A stretch of 64,000 nucleotides of DNA from Neisseriaceae bacterium JH1-16 (GCA_025989215.1 JAPDNP010000007.1:210688-274687), one strand, 5' to 3'. Positions 31,102 to 40,567 are shown, counted from the first letter of the stretch. Numbers and translations are program-made. The notes: generated by a model from the letters alone, not told the origin.

Positions 31102-32061
31102 GTGTTCACTTGGTTGAAAACTCGTTGGCACCGGACCGGCCTGACCGCCTACATTAGCCATCCGGACTGCCTGAAGCACAATATGGGCGTGGGCCACCCC
31201 GAGTGTCCGGAACGTCTAACAGCCATCCGCGACCAGTTGATGGCCTCGCAAATCTTCGACAGCCTGCAGGAGGTCGAAGCCCCGTCAGTCACCCCTCAGC
31301 AGTTGGCCCGCGTGCACCCGCCCCGCTACGTCGAGTACCTGGAATCCTGCGCCCCCAATGTCGGTAGCTACCGTATCGATGCCGACACCGCGATGTCTCC
31401 CGGCACGCTGAGCGCGGCCATGCACGCCGCAGGGGCGGTGGTAGCGGCGGTCGACTTGGTCTGTGAAGACAAGGCGCCCAACGCCTTCTGCGCGGTACGC
31501 CCGCCCGGCCACCATGCCGAGAGCGCACGGGCGATGGGCTTCTGCTTCTTCAACAATCTGGCGGTCGGCGTTGCCCATGCCCTGGCCACCTACAAGTTCG
31601 AGCGCGTTGCCATAGTCGACTTCGACGTGCACCACGGCAACGGCACCGAGGAAATCTTCAAGGATGACCCGCGGGTGATGATGGTGTCGACCTTCCAGCA
31701 CCCGTTCTACCCTTACTGCGGCGACGAGCCGCTCGGCCCGAACATGCACAACGTACCGCTGAAGGCCGGCAGTAGTGGCCGCGAATTTCGCGAGGCGGTG
31801 GAAAACGTCTGGCTGCCACAACTGCATGTGTTCCAACCGCAGATGTTGTTCATCTCGGCTGGCTTCGACGCGCATCGCGAGGACGATATGGGCTCGATGG
31901 GCCTGGTCGAGGCCGACTACGAATGGGTCACCCGCCACATGGTGCAGATCGCCGACCTGTATTGCCAGGGACGGCTGGTCTCGGTGCTGGAAGGTGGCTA
32001 CGACCTCTCGGCACTGGGGCGCAGCGTGACAGCTCACCTGCGGGCACTGTCCGACCTGTAA
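31102..32061 (+). CDS. histone deacetylase / acetylpolyamine amidohydrolase family protein
   Basis: 319 residues from GTG 31102, with AAAGGGA at good spacing; the open frame to 30937 runs through the rpoS terminator. Zinc-hydrolase motifs are intact: RPPGHHAE (about 123-130), DFDVHHGNGTEE (about 170-181) with Asp and His ligands, SAGFDAH (about 252-258) and the catalytic-site EGGYDLSAL near 300. Bacterial members deacetylate small molecules such as acetylpolyamines or protein lysines; the HPECPERL opening fits the class II-like HDAH group. The natural substrate is unknown. The window also encodes a Pat-type acetyltransferase and a polyamine-binding protein, so either role is possible. Confidence 0.9.
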   Translation: MFTWLKTRWHRTGLTAYISHPDCLKHNMGVGHPECPERLTAIRDQLMASQIFDSLQEVEAPSVTPQQLARVHPPRYVEYLESCAPNVGSYRIDADTAMSPGTLSAAMHAAGAVVAAVDLVCEDKAPNAFCAVRPPGHHAESARAMGFCFFNNLAVGVAHALATYKFERVAIVDFDVHHGNGTEEIFKDDPRVMMVSTFQHPFYPYCGDEPLGPNMHNVPLKAGSSGREFREAVENVWLPQLHVFQPQMLFISAGFDAHREDDMGSMGLVEADYEWVTRHMVQIADLYCQGRLVSVLEGGYDLSALGRSVTAHLRALSDL

Positions 32062-32079
32062 AGCCCGACCAACGCCCAC

Positions 32080-32109
32080 AAAAAAATCCGGCTTTGCGCC
32101 GGATTTTTT
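32080..32109 (+). terminator. terminator after the deacetylase-family gene
   Basis: AAAAATCCGGC pairs with GCCGGATTTTT around loop TTTGC. It is symmetric with flanking A and T runs, so it can also end plsY transcription coming from the right. Confidence 0.9.
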
Positions 32110-32129
32110 ATGGCTTGCCAAGAACATTG

Positions 32130-32759
32130 TCAGGAATGACTGGAACCGTCGGCCTTGTCGCCGATCTTGCCTTCCTCTCCCCCAAGCAGCTTCAGGATGT
32201 TCGACTTGTGCCGCTGCACCACCAGGAAGGCGATGGCGATACAGGTGCCGAAATAGACGCTGTGCGGGCCGATGATAAAGAAGGCGTACACCGGCGCCAG
32301 CACTGCCGCGATCAGCGCTGACAGCGACGAGATGCGCAACACCAGCGCAACGAACAACCAAGTCGCGACCGCCGCCAGCGCCAGCCACAGATTGAAACCG
32401 AACAGCACACCGACCGCGGTCGCCACGCCCTTGCCCCCCTTGAAGCCGAAGAACAGCGGCCACATGTGACCGACCAGCACGGCGATTGCAGCCAAGGCAA
32501 CCTGCTGTTCGCCCAGTCCGAACTGCGGGCCAAAATGCGCCGTCAGCGCTACTGCCACCCAGCCCTTCAAGCCGTCGCCGAGCAACGTTAACACCGCAGC
32601 CAGCTTCTTGCCGCTGCGCAGCACATTGGTGGCGCCCGGATTGCCGGAGCCGTAGCTACGCGGGTCGGCCATGCCCATCACGCGGCTGACGATCACGGCG
32701 AACGAGAGCGAGCCGATCAGGTAGGCGGCAAGAACAAACGCAAACGCTATCGTGGTCAT
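32130..32759 (-). CDS. plsY: acyl-phosphate glycerol-3-phosphate acyltransferase PlsY
   Basis: 209 residues from ATG 32759; upstream codons in frame overlap folB and are rejected. Integral membrane protein with the three cytosolic motifs: SGNPGATNVLRSGKK, GHMWPLFFGFKGGKGVATA and the later VQRHKSNI. It transfers acyl groups from acyl-phosphate to glycerol-3-phosphate, the first step in phospholipid synthesis. Divergent from folB with a 73-bp spacer, a common arrangement in beta- and gammaproteobacteria. Confidence 0.95.
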   Translation of the reverse strand: MTTIAFAFVLAAYLIGSLSFAVIVSRVMGMADPRSYGSGNPGATNVLRSGKKLAAVLTLLGDGLKGWVAVALTAHFGPQFGLGEQQVALAAIAVLVGHMWPLFFGFKGGKGVATAVGVLFGFNLWLALAAVATWLFVALVLRISSLSALIAAVLAPVYAFFIIGPHSVYFGTCIAIAFLVVQRHKSNILKLLGGEEGKIGDKADGSSHS

Positions 32760-32832
32760 GACGATTTCACTAGAATATGGGGTTTTGGATTTTACGGTAT
32801 CGAGCGGCGAAAACCCACTCTGCCGCTGACAC

Positions 32833-33192
32833 ATGGACATCATTTTCCTGCGCGAAGTGCGCGTCGACACCATTATCGGTGTGTATGAATGGGAGCGGAA
32901 AGCCCCGCAAGCGATCGAACTGGATCTGGAGATCGGCATCCCGAGCGAGACGCCCTGCCATTCGGACAATATTCGCGACACTATCCATTATGGCGTGGTG
33001 GTAGACCGCTTGCGTGAGCTGCTGGCTCAGCAGCACTTCCTGCTGATCGAGGCGTTGGCCGAACACATCGCCAAGATCATCCGCGAAGAATTCGGCGCCC
33101 CCTGGGTCAAGGTCGGCGTGACCAAGCTTGGCATCCTGCCTGGTGTAAAACGCGTAGGGGTCATCATCGAGCGCGGCCACCGTCCACACTAG
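32833..33192 (+). CDS. folB: dihydroneopterin aldolase FolB
   Basis: 119 residues. MDIIFLREVRVDTIIGVYEWE, DTIHYGVVVDRLRELL and ALAEHIAKIIREEF are the family blocks; the conserved catalytic Lys is in VTKLGILPGVKRVGV. It cleaves 7,8-dihydroneopterin in folate synthesis. One in-frame TTGGCCGAA word (33055, LAE). Confidence 0.95.
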   Translation: MDIIFLREVRVDTIIGVYEWERKAPQAIELDLEIGIPSETPCHSDNIRDTIHYGVVVDRLRELLAQQHFLLIEALAEHIAKIIREEFGAPWVKVGVTKLGILPGVKRVGVIIERGHRPH

Positions 33193-33233
33193 GCAGTGGC
33201 GTCAGGAGCTCAGAGACCGGCATTCGTCATCAA

Positions 33234-33536
33234 TTAAAACGTCCAGCCGGCTCTCAGCTCGCTTTTATGCTTGCCGGCACGGATCGTCAGCTTGCCGTTC
33301 TCGCCGAGCTTGATCGCCGGGCGGATGCCCAGCCGCCCTCCTTGCCCATTGTCGACCCCCTCCAGCGAGAATGACCCGGCCTGAAACAGAGTCGATTCCG
33401 TTTCATTACCGGCGAAACGTGGTGTCCCATAGCTGTCGATCGGCGAGGAACAGCTGACGGCTTCCGGCAGGCAGCCCGCAGCGAACACCGGCCAGGCGAT
33501 CAGCCCGAACAGAATGAAAAAGCATAGGATTTTCAC
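33234..33536 (-). CDS. small secreted protein of unknown function
   Basis: 100 residues. A clear signal peptide (MKILCFFILFGLIAWPVFAA) would leave about 80 mature residues with two cysteines (GCLPEAVSCSS), possibly one disulfide, and no membrane segment. The C-terminal part (LGENGKLTIRAGKHKSELRAGWTF) could form beta strands. I do not recognise a family. The start is preceded by GGAGG-like GGGAGG (about 33541-33546 on the minus strand), which supports expression. It is alone between folB and the globin gene. Confidence 0.7.
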   Translation of the reverse strand: MKILCFFILFGLIAWPVFAAGCLPEAVSCSSPIDSYGTPRFAGNETESTLFQAGSFSLEGVDNGQGGRLGIRPAIKLGENGKLTIRAGKHKSELRAGWTF

Positions 33537-33650
33537 GATTACCTCCCTAAGGGGTAAACGGATGGGCCACCATGTTTTCAGAATGACTCATTACCACCAC
33601 GGTACAAGGCCATTTCATGGCAAAACCGGGTAGTAACGCGCGGTCACTGA

Positions 33651-34031
33651 CTAGCGGTTACGCATGAAGTCAGCAGTGTTTAAAAAAGCATCCAGTAATT
33701 GCTGTTTTAACTTATCTTCGCAGATCAACTCGCCTACGGCCTGCCTCATGCAGTGCATCCACTGATCTCGCGCGGCCTCGTCCACCGCGAACGGCAGGTG
33801 ACGCGCACGCAGCCGCGGATGACCGAAAGTCTCCACATAAAGCGGCGGCCCGCCGAGCCAACCTGACAGGAACATGTAGAGCTTCTCGCGCGAACCGGCC
33901 AAATCGGCCGGATGCATAGCGCGTAACGTCTGCACCGCCGGGTCGGCGTCCATGATGTCGTAGAAGCGGTCGGTCAACCAGCGCACCACACCGGCGCCGC
34001 CGAGAAGTTGATAGGGGGTCATCGACTGCAT
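33651..34031 (-). CDS. truncated hemoglobin, group II-like
   Basis: 126 residues from ATG 34031 (ATG 34022 also possible). TPYQLLGGAGVVRWLTDRFYDIMD is the A/B-helix region, YMFLSGWLGGPPLYVETFGHPRLRARHLPF the E/F region with the proximal His in RARHLPF, and DQWMHCMRQAV the H helix. These are typical of the 2-on-2 globins of group II (YjbI/GlbO). They bind O2 or NO. The 5' end carries a TTGGCCGAA word (34036) just before the chosen start. Confidence 0.88.
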   Translation of the reverse strand: MQSMTPYQLLGGAGVVRWLTDRFYDIMDADPAVQTLRAMHPADLAGSREKLYMFLSGWLGGPPLYVETFGHPRLRARHLPFAVDEAARDQWMHCMRQAVGELICEDKLKQQLLDAFLNTADFMRNR

Positions 34032-34123
34032 GTCGTTCGGCCAAGTCCGGCAAAGAAAAAACCGGGGCATGATAACAAGCCCCGGTTCCCGCGCCTATGC
34101 CGCTCCGACCGGCGCGCATCGCT

Positions 34124-35500
34124 CTACCAACCGCCATAAACCCGCTGCTGATAGCCGGCCTGCCGAGCACTCAACTGCTGCTGGCGTTCCGCCGGGCTGA
34201 GATAGCGGGTGCCCGCCGGCAGGAAGCTGGCGAGATTGGCGAGCTTGACCACCTGGGCCGAGATCGTCGGCCCGCCGTTGGCCGGACGGTTGGTCGGCAG
34301 GTTCTGCCAGCGCACCATGATGGTGCCCTCGTGCAGGCCGACGGTGTCGACCCAATTGGCGACGCCCGGATCCTGGCGCGATACCACCAGCGTGTAGCTG
34401 CCATCGGCATTGGCTATTGCCTGGCGATTGTTCAGGCTCGACTGGTGACGGACCGGCTCGACCGTCACCGACCACGGATCGGTCACCGGAAACACGAAGT
34501 AGCCCGCGCCACCAGTAGTCAGCGTCGCGACCAGCGCCTCATCATCGGCCAACTTGAAGTGGCCGAACGAACTCGCCTGGGTCACCAAGGTTCCCAGCGT
34601 ACTGGAATTGCCCGGCGCGGGTAATGTGTTGACCGGGTTGCTGTAGGTCTTCACCCCGAGAGCCCCGACGCCATAGTCGGCGATGGACTCCTGCAGGTTC
34701 AGCCACGCCTCGCTCGACACGGTGAAGTCGCCCTTCGGCCCGCGCGTCGGCGCCGGACCGAGCCGCTCGACGCGCAGCGCGTCCGGGGCCTCGGTATTCC
34801 AATTACCCAGATTGTTGCGCACGAACAGCTGCTTCGCGCTGGCGTTGGACTGAATGTGATTGACCCGACCATTGGCCGGCTGGCTGTCGACGGTGATGAC
34901 GTAGCTGCCGTCGGTATTCACCACCAGGTCCTTGCCGGCCAGAATCGCCACGGTCTGCTGCGAGTTGGGGTTGCTGATCAGCGAGAAGGTCACATCGGTC
35001 GGGCCGCTGCCGCGGCGCTGGCCACGGATCACGTAGCGTGACGCACCGTCGATCGGGATGGTGCGGTAGATGTTGTCCGGATTGTCGAAAGAGTAGCGCC
35101 CGCCCGGCACATTGACGCCCGGCCAGCTACGCGGCGGCGCATCGACCCAGTACACCTTGGGATAGAGCGGATCGTTATTAACCGCCTTCTGGATCGCGCT
35201 GAACGCCAGCTCGTTGATCGCATTGTCGAGCCGTGCCTGCGCTTCCAGGCTCACCGGGAGACCGTGAGCCAACTGGTAGGCCGCCTTAGCCTCGGCCTTC
35301 AACACCGGAAAGCCGTTGGCCTGGTTCAGCGCCACCGCACGCGCATCCAGTGCGCGCTGCTCGTCGGTCGCCAGCGGCGACGGCGCCGCCCAGGCTGTGG
35401 CCAGCGGCAGTGCCGCGACAAAGGCGGCCAGCACGGCAAGGCGCCGGCCAGACGAGATTGAGCGCATCGCGCCCGAAGTCCTGACTTGAGACTGCTGCAT
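34124..35500 (-). CDS. secreted DUF1214-domain protein
   Basis: 458 residues with an N-terminal signal peptide (about 1-38, ending ATAWAAP; the true start may be Met12). The middle (YRTIPIDGASRYVIRGQRRG) and C-terminal blocks (DPWSVTVEPVRHQSSLNNRQ, DGSYTLVVSRQDPG, ANWVDTVGLHEGTIMVRWQN) match the beta-sandwich DUF1214 pattern, in which the C-terminus usually reads NWLP instead of NWVD. The function of the domain is unknown. No DUF1254 half is evident. It is exported, so an envelope or extracellular role is likely. Flanked by the globin and dadA genes without obvious operon linkage. Confidence 0.72.
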   Translation of the reverse strand: MQQSQVRTSGAMRSISSGRRLAVLAAFVAALPLATAWAAPSPLATDEQRALDARAVALNQANGFPVLKAEAKAAYQLAHGLPVSLEAQARLDNAINELAFSAIQKAVNNDPLYPKVYWVDAPPRSWPGVNVPGGRYSFDNPDNIYRTIPIDGASRYVIRGQRRGSGPTDVTFSLISNPNSQQTVAILAGKDLVVNTDGSYVITVDSQPANGRVNHIQSNASAKQLFVRNNLGNWNTEAPDALRVERLGPAPTRGPKGDFTVSSEAWLNLQESIADYGVGALGVKTYSNPVNTLPAPGNSSTLGTLVTQASSFGHFKLADDEALVATLTTGGAGYFVFPVTDPWSVTVEPVRHQSSLNNRQAIANADGSYTLVVSRQDPGVANWVDTVGLHEGTIMVRWQNLPTNRPANGGPTISAQVVKLANLASFLPAGTRYLSPAERQQQLSARQAGYQQRVYGGW

Positions 35501-35620
35501 TACCGTACCTTCCTTTCGATTAAGGCAAAGGCATGGTAGTGCGCCGCAATTATTGCCAGAAGTGATTCGTTTCTATTTTTTTATGCGAAAACAGACTGAA
35601 GGATAGTCGCCCACACTGCG

Positions 35621-36877
35621 CTAACGCGCGGTGAACCCGAAGCCGATCTCCGGCGCCCGCCCGCTTATCAGTTCGGCCAAGGCGCGCCCCGAACCCGGCC
35701 CCTCGGTCCAGCCTAGCGTGCCGTGGCCGGTGTTGAGGAACAGATTGGGAATGCGCGAGCGGCCGATCAACGGCACATTGCCAGGCGTAGCGGGACGCAA
35801 ACCGGTCCAGAAGCGCGCGGCGTCCCAGTCGCAGGCATCCGGGAACAGGGCACTGGCGCGATCGGTCAACAGCCGGCAGCGCCGCGGGTTGAGGGTGCTG
35901 GAATAGCCGGCCAACTCGGCGGTGCCGGCGACACGCAGCCTATCGCCGAGCCGCGACATCACGATCTTGCCTGCCTCGTCGGTCAGGCTGACCGTCGGGG
36001 CGGCATCCGGGTCGATGACTGGAATGGTGGCCGAATAGCCCTTGGCGGGATAGACCGGCAGGCGCAGCCCGGCGCTGGCGGCGATCAGCGGGCTGTGGCT
36101 GCCCAGCGCCAGCACGTAGGCATCGCCGTGCACCGTGGCAAAGGCGCCGTCCGGACCGGTCACAGACACCGCGCTGACCCGCCCGCCGGCCGTTTCCAGC
36201 GCATTGATCCGAGTCGAGAAGCGGAACTTCACCCCCAGCGCCTCTGCCCGTTCGGCCAAGGCAGTGGTGAACAGGTGCACGTCGCCGGACTGGTCGCTCT
36301 CGCAATAGGTCGCCCCGGCAAACTGGCCGGCCACCGCCGCCAGCGCCGGCTCCAGCCGCGCCAGCTCGGCACGGTCGACCAGCCGCTTGTCGATACCGAA
36401 GCCGGCCATCAACTCGGCCACCCGAGCCGCGGCGTCGAGCTCCTGCTGGGTCTCGTACAGGCTGAGGATACCGCGCCGCAGCTGGTCGAAGGCAATGCCG
36501 GTCTCGGCGATGATCTCGGCGAACGCCGCGCGGCTATAACTGCCGATCGCCAGCATCTGACGCATATTGTGCTCGGCTCGATCGCGGCGACACTCCAGCA
36601 GGAAACGCAGTCCCCATTCCCACTGCGCCGGGTCGAGACGCAACCGGAACAACAAGGGGGCGTCCTCCTGGAACAACCAGCGCAATATCTTGAGCGGCAT
36701 GCCCGGCTGCGCCCACGGCTCGGACTGGCTGACCGATAGCTGGCCGCCATTGGCGAAACTGGTTTCGCGTGCCGCCCCGGCCCCGCGGTCGATCACTGTT
36801 ACCTCGTGACCGTCGCGCGCCAGAAACCAGGCCGTCGACACCCCCACGATGCCCGAACCGAGTACCACCACCTTCAT
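35621..36877 (-). CDS. dadA: D-amino acid dehydrogenase
   Basis: 418 residues (E. coli DadA 432). FAD-binding Rossmann motif VVVLGSGIVGVSTAWFLARD at residues 3-22, then GGQLSVSQSEPWAQPG and the C-terminal TGLRPATPGNVPLIGRS and NLFLNTGHGTLGWTEGPGSG, all diagnostic. It oxidises D-alanine and other D-amino acids, passing electrons to the respiratory chain. No alr/dadX racemase is adjacent. Two in-frame TTGGCCGAA words (35672, 36251). Confidence 0.94.
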   Translation of the reverse strand: MKVVVLGSGIVGVSTAWFLARDGHEVTVIDRGAGAARETSFANGGQLSVSQSEPWAQPGMPLKILRWLFQEDAPLLFRLRLDPAQWEWGLRFLLECRRDRAEHNMRQMLAIGSYSRAAFAEIIAETGIAFDQLRRGILSLYETQQELDAAARVAELMAGFGIDKRLVDRAELARLEPALAAVAGQFAGATYCESDQSGDVHLFTTALAERAEALGVKFRFSTRINALETAGGRVSAVSVTGPDGAFATVHGDAYVLALGSHSPLIAASAGLRLPVYPAKGYSATIPVIDPDAAPTVSLTDEAGKIVMSRLGDRLRVAGTAELAGYSSTLNPRRCRLLTDRASALFPDACDWDAARFWTGLRPATPGNVPLIGRSRIPNLFLNTGHGTLGWTEGPGSGRALAELISGRAPEIGFGFTAR

Positions 36878-36929
36878 TTGTTTCGTCCCATGAAAACGCG
36901 GGCGACATCGGCCCGCGCTATTATCTTGT

Positions 36930-36949
36930 TTCGGCCAACGTTGGCCGAA
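36930..36949. repeat. inverted pair of the TTGGCCGAA word
   Basis: Positions 36930-36949 read TTCGGCCAACGTTGGCCGAA, a perfect 20-bp palindrome made of the dispersed word facing its own complement with CG between. It lies in the spacer after cheR (stop at 37042) and before dadA. Inverted uptake-sequence pairs act as terminators in Neisseria; here there is no long T run, so termination is possible but unproven. Confidence 0.85.
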
Positions 36950-37041
36950 TGGTAGCTATGCTACGCCACTATCAACTGCACGGCCCCCGATTCGGTTCGT
37001 CCTCGCCGCCATGCCTAGCGGTCCGGGATGCAGCTTGCCGG

Positions 37042-37890
37042 TTAGCGCGACTTGGCGTGTTCGTACACCGTCTTACCGCGCAGTTTGAACAGGTCGGCGG
37101 CGAAATAGACATTCTCCGAATGGCCGACGAACAGCAAGCCATCCGGTTTCAACAGCGGGGCGAACTTGCGCAGCACCGCGTATTGCGTCTCCCGATCGAA
37201 ATAAATCATCACATTGCGGCAGAAGATCGCGTCGAACTGCTGGCGCATCGGCCAACCCGATTCGATCAGGTTCAACGGCGAGAAGCGGATCAGCTGGCGC
37301 AACGCCGGCTTGGCCTGATACTGGCCGTCCGGCAGGCGGTCGAAGTAGCGCGCCGCGTAACCCGCCGGCAGCTTGGCGATCTTGTCTGCGCCGTACAAGC
37401 CCTTTCGGCCAACCTCGAGCACACTGGTATCCAGATCGGTCGCCAGCAGCGACACGCTGCTGCGCGGCACCGCCTCGAGCGCGGTCATCGCGATCGAGTA
37501 CGGCTCCTCGCCGGTCGACGCCGCCGCACACCACAGCTGGATGTCGCCCTTGCCGGCGCGCTCACGCAGGTGATCGGCCAGGATCGGGAAGTGGTGCTCC
37601 TCGCGAAAGAAGAAGGTCAGATTGGTGGTCAGCGCGTTGACGAACTGCTCGAACTCGCCGCGCCCGGCCGTCGACTCCAGATAGTCCACATAGGCGGTGA
37701 AACTGCTCAGCTTCAACGCGCGCAGCCGCCGCACCAGCCGACCGTACACCATGTCCTTCTTCGACGGATTGAGCGCGATGCCGGCTTTCTGATAGATCAG
37801 GCGACGGATGCGGTCGAAATCCGCCTCGGAGAACACGAACTCGCGGGTAAATTCGAAACTGGGCAGCGTAATCGGCGGAATCTTTTCCAT
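37042..37890 (-). CDS. cheR: chemotaxis protein methyltransferase CheR
   Basis: 282 residues. The N-terminal helical domain (about 15-85, FSEADFDRIRRLIYQKAGIA), NALTTNLTFFFREEHHF at the junction, and the SAM domain with LWCAAASTGEEPYSIAM and FDAIFCRNVMIYFD are all present. It methylates glutamates of chemoreceptors. It stands alone here: no other che genes, receptors or flagellar genes are in the window, so it may serve a distant system. One TTGGCCGAA word (37404). Confidence 0.94.
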   Translation of the reverse strand: MEKIPPITLPSFEFTREFVFSEADFDRIRRLIYQKAGIALNPSKKDMVYGRLVRRLRALKLSSFTAYVDYLESTAGRGEFEQFVNALTTNLTFFFREEHHFPILADHLRERAGKGDIQLWCAAASTGEEPYSIAMTALEAVPRSSVSLLATDLDTSVLEVGRKGLYGADKIAKLPAGYAARYFDRLPDGQYQAKPALRQLIRFSPLNLIESGWPMRQQFDAIFCRNVMIYFDRETQYAVLRKFAPLLKPDGLLFVGHSENVYFAADLFKLRGKTVYEHAKSR

Positions 37891-37909
37891 GCATGCATCC
37901 GGTCAGCGC

Positions 37910-37934
37910 AAAAAAACCCGGGCTGTTGCCCGGG
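37910..37934 (-). terminator. erpA terminator
   Basis: Minus-strand CCCGGGC-AACA-GCCCGGG followed by TTTTTTT, directly after the erpA stop. Confidence 0.92.
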
Positions 37935-37954
37935 CTTGTCGATGTGTCTGGCCG

Positions 37955-38305
37955 TTACGCCGAGAACGAGGAACCACAGCCGCAGGTGGTGGTCGCGTTC
38001 GGGTTCTTGATCACGAACTGCGAGCCCTCCAGGCTTTCCTGGTAGTCGATCTCGGCGCCGACCAGATACTGGTAGCTCATCGGGTCGACCAGGAAGGTCA
38101 CACCGTCGCGTTCGATCGGCGTGTCGTCCTCATTGGCGATTTCGTCGAAGGTGAAGCCGTACTGGAAGCCCGAGCAGCCACCACCGGTAACGAACACACG
38201 CAGTTTCAGGTCCGGATTGCCTTCTTCGGCAATCAGGTCGCGCACCTTGGCGCAGGCGCTGTCGGTGAAGTTGATCGGGGACGGCATTTCGGTCGCAGTA
38301 GTCAT
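37955..38305 (-). CDS. erpA: iron-sulfur cluster insertion protein ErpA
   Basis: 116 residues, A-type carrier. The three cluster cysteines are in place: Cys44 ([11 protein letters not shown]), Cys108 and Cys110 (TCGCGSSF). It delivers Fe-S clusters to apo-proteins such as IspG and IspH. It follows argC by 154 bp, a neighbourhood common in betaproteobacteria, and ends at a strong terminator. Confidence 0.95.
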   Translation of the reverse strand: MTTATEMPSPINFTDSACAKVRDLIAEEGNPDLKLRVFVTGGGCSGFQYGFTFDEIANEDDTPIERDGVTFLVDPMSYQYLVGAEIDYQESLEGSQFVIKNPNATTTCGCGSSFSA

Positions 38306-38459
38306 TTGGCTTGCCTCAAACTGGAAACATGGTGCCGCAGTGGGTCACGGCAAATCATCCCACTATTTTAGTCGGGAATGGGGGCAGCTGGCGAGAGTTC
38401 AAGTCCCTACTCCCATTTCGACGCCCAATTGCGCAACAGGTTCCGGCCGGCCCATGCTC

Positions 38460-39503
38460 TTAGGGCAGCAGCGGCACCACCTGCAGACCAGCGTCCTCGG
38501 GCTGGCCGAACAGCAGGTTCATCACCTGCACCGCCTGGCCGGAGGCTCCCTTCACCAGATTGTCCTCGACCACCAAGATCACCAAGAGGTCGCCGTTGCC
38601 CGGACGGTGCACCGCGATACGCGCGGTGTTGGAGCCGCGTACCGAGCGGGTCTCCGGATGGCTTCCGGCCGGCAGCACGTCGACGAAGGACTCACCGGCA
38701 TAGCGAGCCTCGAACAAGGCCTGGAAGTCGGTATCGCGCCCTTCCGGCGTGATGCGCGCGTAGATGGTCGAGTGGATACCGCGGATCATCGGTACCAGGT
38801 GCGGCACGAAGGTCAGCTTGACCGGCGCGCCGTGGATCGCCGACAGGCCCTGCTCGATCTCGGGGCTATGGCGATGGCCCTTCACCGCATAGGCCTTGAA
38901 GTTGTCGCCCGCCTCGGCGAACAGCGTGCCGACCTCGGCCTTGCGCCCGGCACCGGACACGCCGGACTTGCAGTCGGCGATCAGCGTCTGGGTATCGATC
39001 AGCTGCCTGCCATTTTCGAGCAGCGGCAGCAGACCCAGCTGCACCGAGGTCGGATAGCAGCCGGCCATGCCGATCAGCCGCGCCTGCTTGATCGCCTCGC
39101 GGTTCACCTCGGGCAGACCGTACACCGCTTCGGCCAACAGGTCGGTACAGCTGTGCTCCATCGCATACCAGCGCTGGAACTCGGCCGCATCCTTCAGGCG
39201 GAAGTCGGCGGCCAGGTCGATCACCTTCACGCCGGCGTTCAGCAGCTCGCGCGCCTGCGTCATCGCCACGCCATGCGGGGTGGCGAAGAACACCACATCG
39301 CACTCAGTGAGCTTGGCGTCTTCCGGCGTCGAGAACTTCACGTCGACGCGGCCTCGCAGGCTCGGAAACATCTCGGCGACCGGCATGCCGGCCTCCTTGC
39401 GCGAAGTGACCGCCGTCACGCGAGCCGACGGGTGCCCCGCCAGCAAACGCAACAGTTCCACCCCGGTGTATCCGGTACCGCCTACGATGCCTACCTTGAT
39501 CAT
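38460..39503 (-). CDS. argC: N-acetyl-gamma-glutamyl-phosphate reductase
   Basis: 347 residues from ATG 39503, with GGGGCAAGG upstream; 27 codons further 5' lack homology. NADP-binding [18 protein letters not shown], catalytic Cys in [18 protein letters not shown] (about residue 155) and [11 protein letters not shown] are characteristic. It catalyses the third step of arginine synthesis. It is the only arg gene in the window. One in-frame TTGGCCGAA word (39129). Confidence 0.96.
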   Translation of the reverse strand: MIKVGIVGGTGYTGVELLRLLAGHPSARVTAVTSRKEAGMPVAEMFPSLRGRVDVKFSTPEDAKLTECDVVFFATPHGVAMTQARELLNAGVKVIDLAADFRLKDAAEFQRWYAMEHSCTDLLAEAVYGLPEVNREAIKQARLIGMAGCYPTSVQLGLLPLLENGRQLIDTQTLIADCKSGVSGAGRKAEVGTLFAEAGDNFKAYAVKGHRHSPEIEQGLSAIHGAPVKLTFVPHLVPMIRGIHSTIYARITPEGRDTDFQALFEARYAGESFVDVLPAGSHPETRSVRGSNTARIAVHRPGNGDLLVILVVEDNLVKGASGQAVQVMNLLFGQPEDAGLQVVPLLP

Positions 39504-39640
39504 GACCTTGCCCCAACCATAAAAATATGTCGCAAAGACGACATGGTAAGGCGCGACCGGGTGCACCGCAACAAGGAAACGCACCAGCGGCGCCTGGTCC
39601 CGCAGCCCTCATCGCAACGACATGAACCATGAAACGCAGG

Positions 39641-39674
39641 CAAGAAAAAAGCCGCCCGAGGGCGGCTTTTCTTG
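39641..39674 (-). terminator. rplM-rpsI operon terminator
   Basis: Minus-strand GCCGCC-CTCG-GGCGGC with flanking CAAGAAAA/TTTTCTTG complementarity and a T6 run. Confidence 0.92.
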
Positions 39675-39694
39675 TGACCAGCAGGTCGTAGCGA

Positions 39695-40087
39695 TTAACG
39701 CTTCGAGAACTGCTTGGCGCGGCGTGCTTTGCGCAGGCCGACCTTTTTACGCTCGACTTCACGGGCATCGCGGGTAACGAAGCCTGCTTGCGACAGAGCC
39801 GGCTTCAGCTCGGCGCTGAAATCGATCAGTGCGCGGGTGATGCCGTGGCGGATCGCGCCGGCTTGGCCGGTTTCGCCGCCACCCAGAACGTTGACTTTGA
39901 TGTCGAACGATTCGAGGTGTTGGGTCAGTTCCAGCGGCTGGCGGATTACCATGCGGCCGGTTTCGCGAGCAAAGTATTCGTCAACCGGCTTGCCGTTAAC
40001 GATGATCTGGCCGCTGCCCTTTTGCAGGAACACACGAGCTACCGAGCTCTTGCGACGGCCGGTGCCGTAGTAGTATTTACCGTTCAT
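39695..40087 (-). CDS. rpsI: 30S ribosomal protein S9
   Basis: 130 residues, E. coli length. [39 protein letters not shown] and the C-terminal [20 protein letters not shown] tail, which contacts P-site tRNA, are present. Follows rplM by 17 bp. Confidence 0.98.
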   Translation of the reverse strand: MNGKYYYGTGRRKSSVARVFLQKGSGQIIVNGKPVDEYFARETGRMVIRQPLELTQHLESFDIKVNVLGGGETGQAGAIRHGITRALIDFSAELKPALSQAGFVTRDAREVERKKVGLRKARRAKQFSKR

Positions 40088-40104
40088 CAGTGTTGCCTCA
40101 GAAA

Positions 40105-40533
40105 TCAGATTTCCAGCGCTTTAGGCTGCTGGGCGGCGTGCGGGTGTTCGCCACCGGCGTACACCTTCAGCTTCTTGATCATCGCGTAGCCCAGCGGGCC
40201 TTTCGGGAGCATGCCTTTTACGGCCTTCTCCAGAACGCGTTCCGGGAACTGGTTCTGCAGTTCGGTGAAGGTACGCTGGTAGATACCGCCCGGGTAGCCG
40301 GTGTGGCGGTAGTACACTTTGTCCTGTGCCTTGGCACCGGTCACGCGCAGTTTGTCGACGTTGATCACGACGATGTAATCGCCAGTGTCCACGTGCGGGG
40401 TGAATTCCGGCTTGTGCTTGCCGCGCAGGCGACGAGCGACTTCAGCAGCAACGCGGCCGAGTACTTTGTCAGTAGCGTCGACCACGAACCACTCGCGCTT
40501 AACCTCATGAGGCTTGGCAGAAAAGGTCTTCAT
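40105..40533 (-). CDS. rplM: 50S ribosomal protein L13
   Basis: 142 residues from ATG 40533 (E. coli 142), preceded by GGAAGAG; the upstream frame to 40650 crosses the promoter. [37 protein letters not shown] and [11 protein letters not shown] are diagnostic. First gene of the rplM-rpsI operon. Confidence 0.98.
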   Translation of the reverse strand: MKTFSAKPHEVKREWFVVDATDKVLGRVAAEVARRLRGKHKPEFTPHVDTGDYIVVINVDKLRVTGAKAQDKVYYRHTGYPGGIYQRTFTELQNQFPERVLEKAVKGMLPKGPLGYAMIKKLKVYAGGEHPHAAQQPKALEI

Positions 40534-40567
40534 GGAACTCTTCCATCGTAATTCTTGAAAGTTCCGG

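Noticed and set aside
36930..36949. Operator of a repressor for dadA or cheR
   Set aside because: The palindrome is exactly two opposed copies of the dispersed word, which explains it without a dedicated regulator.
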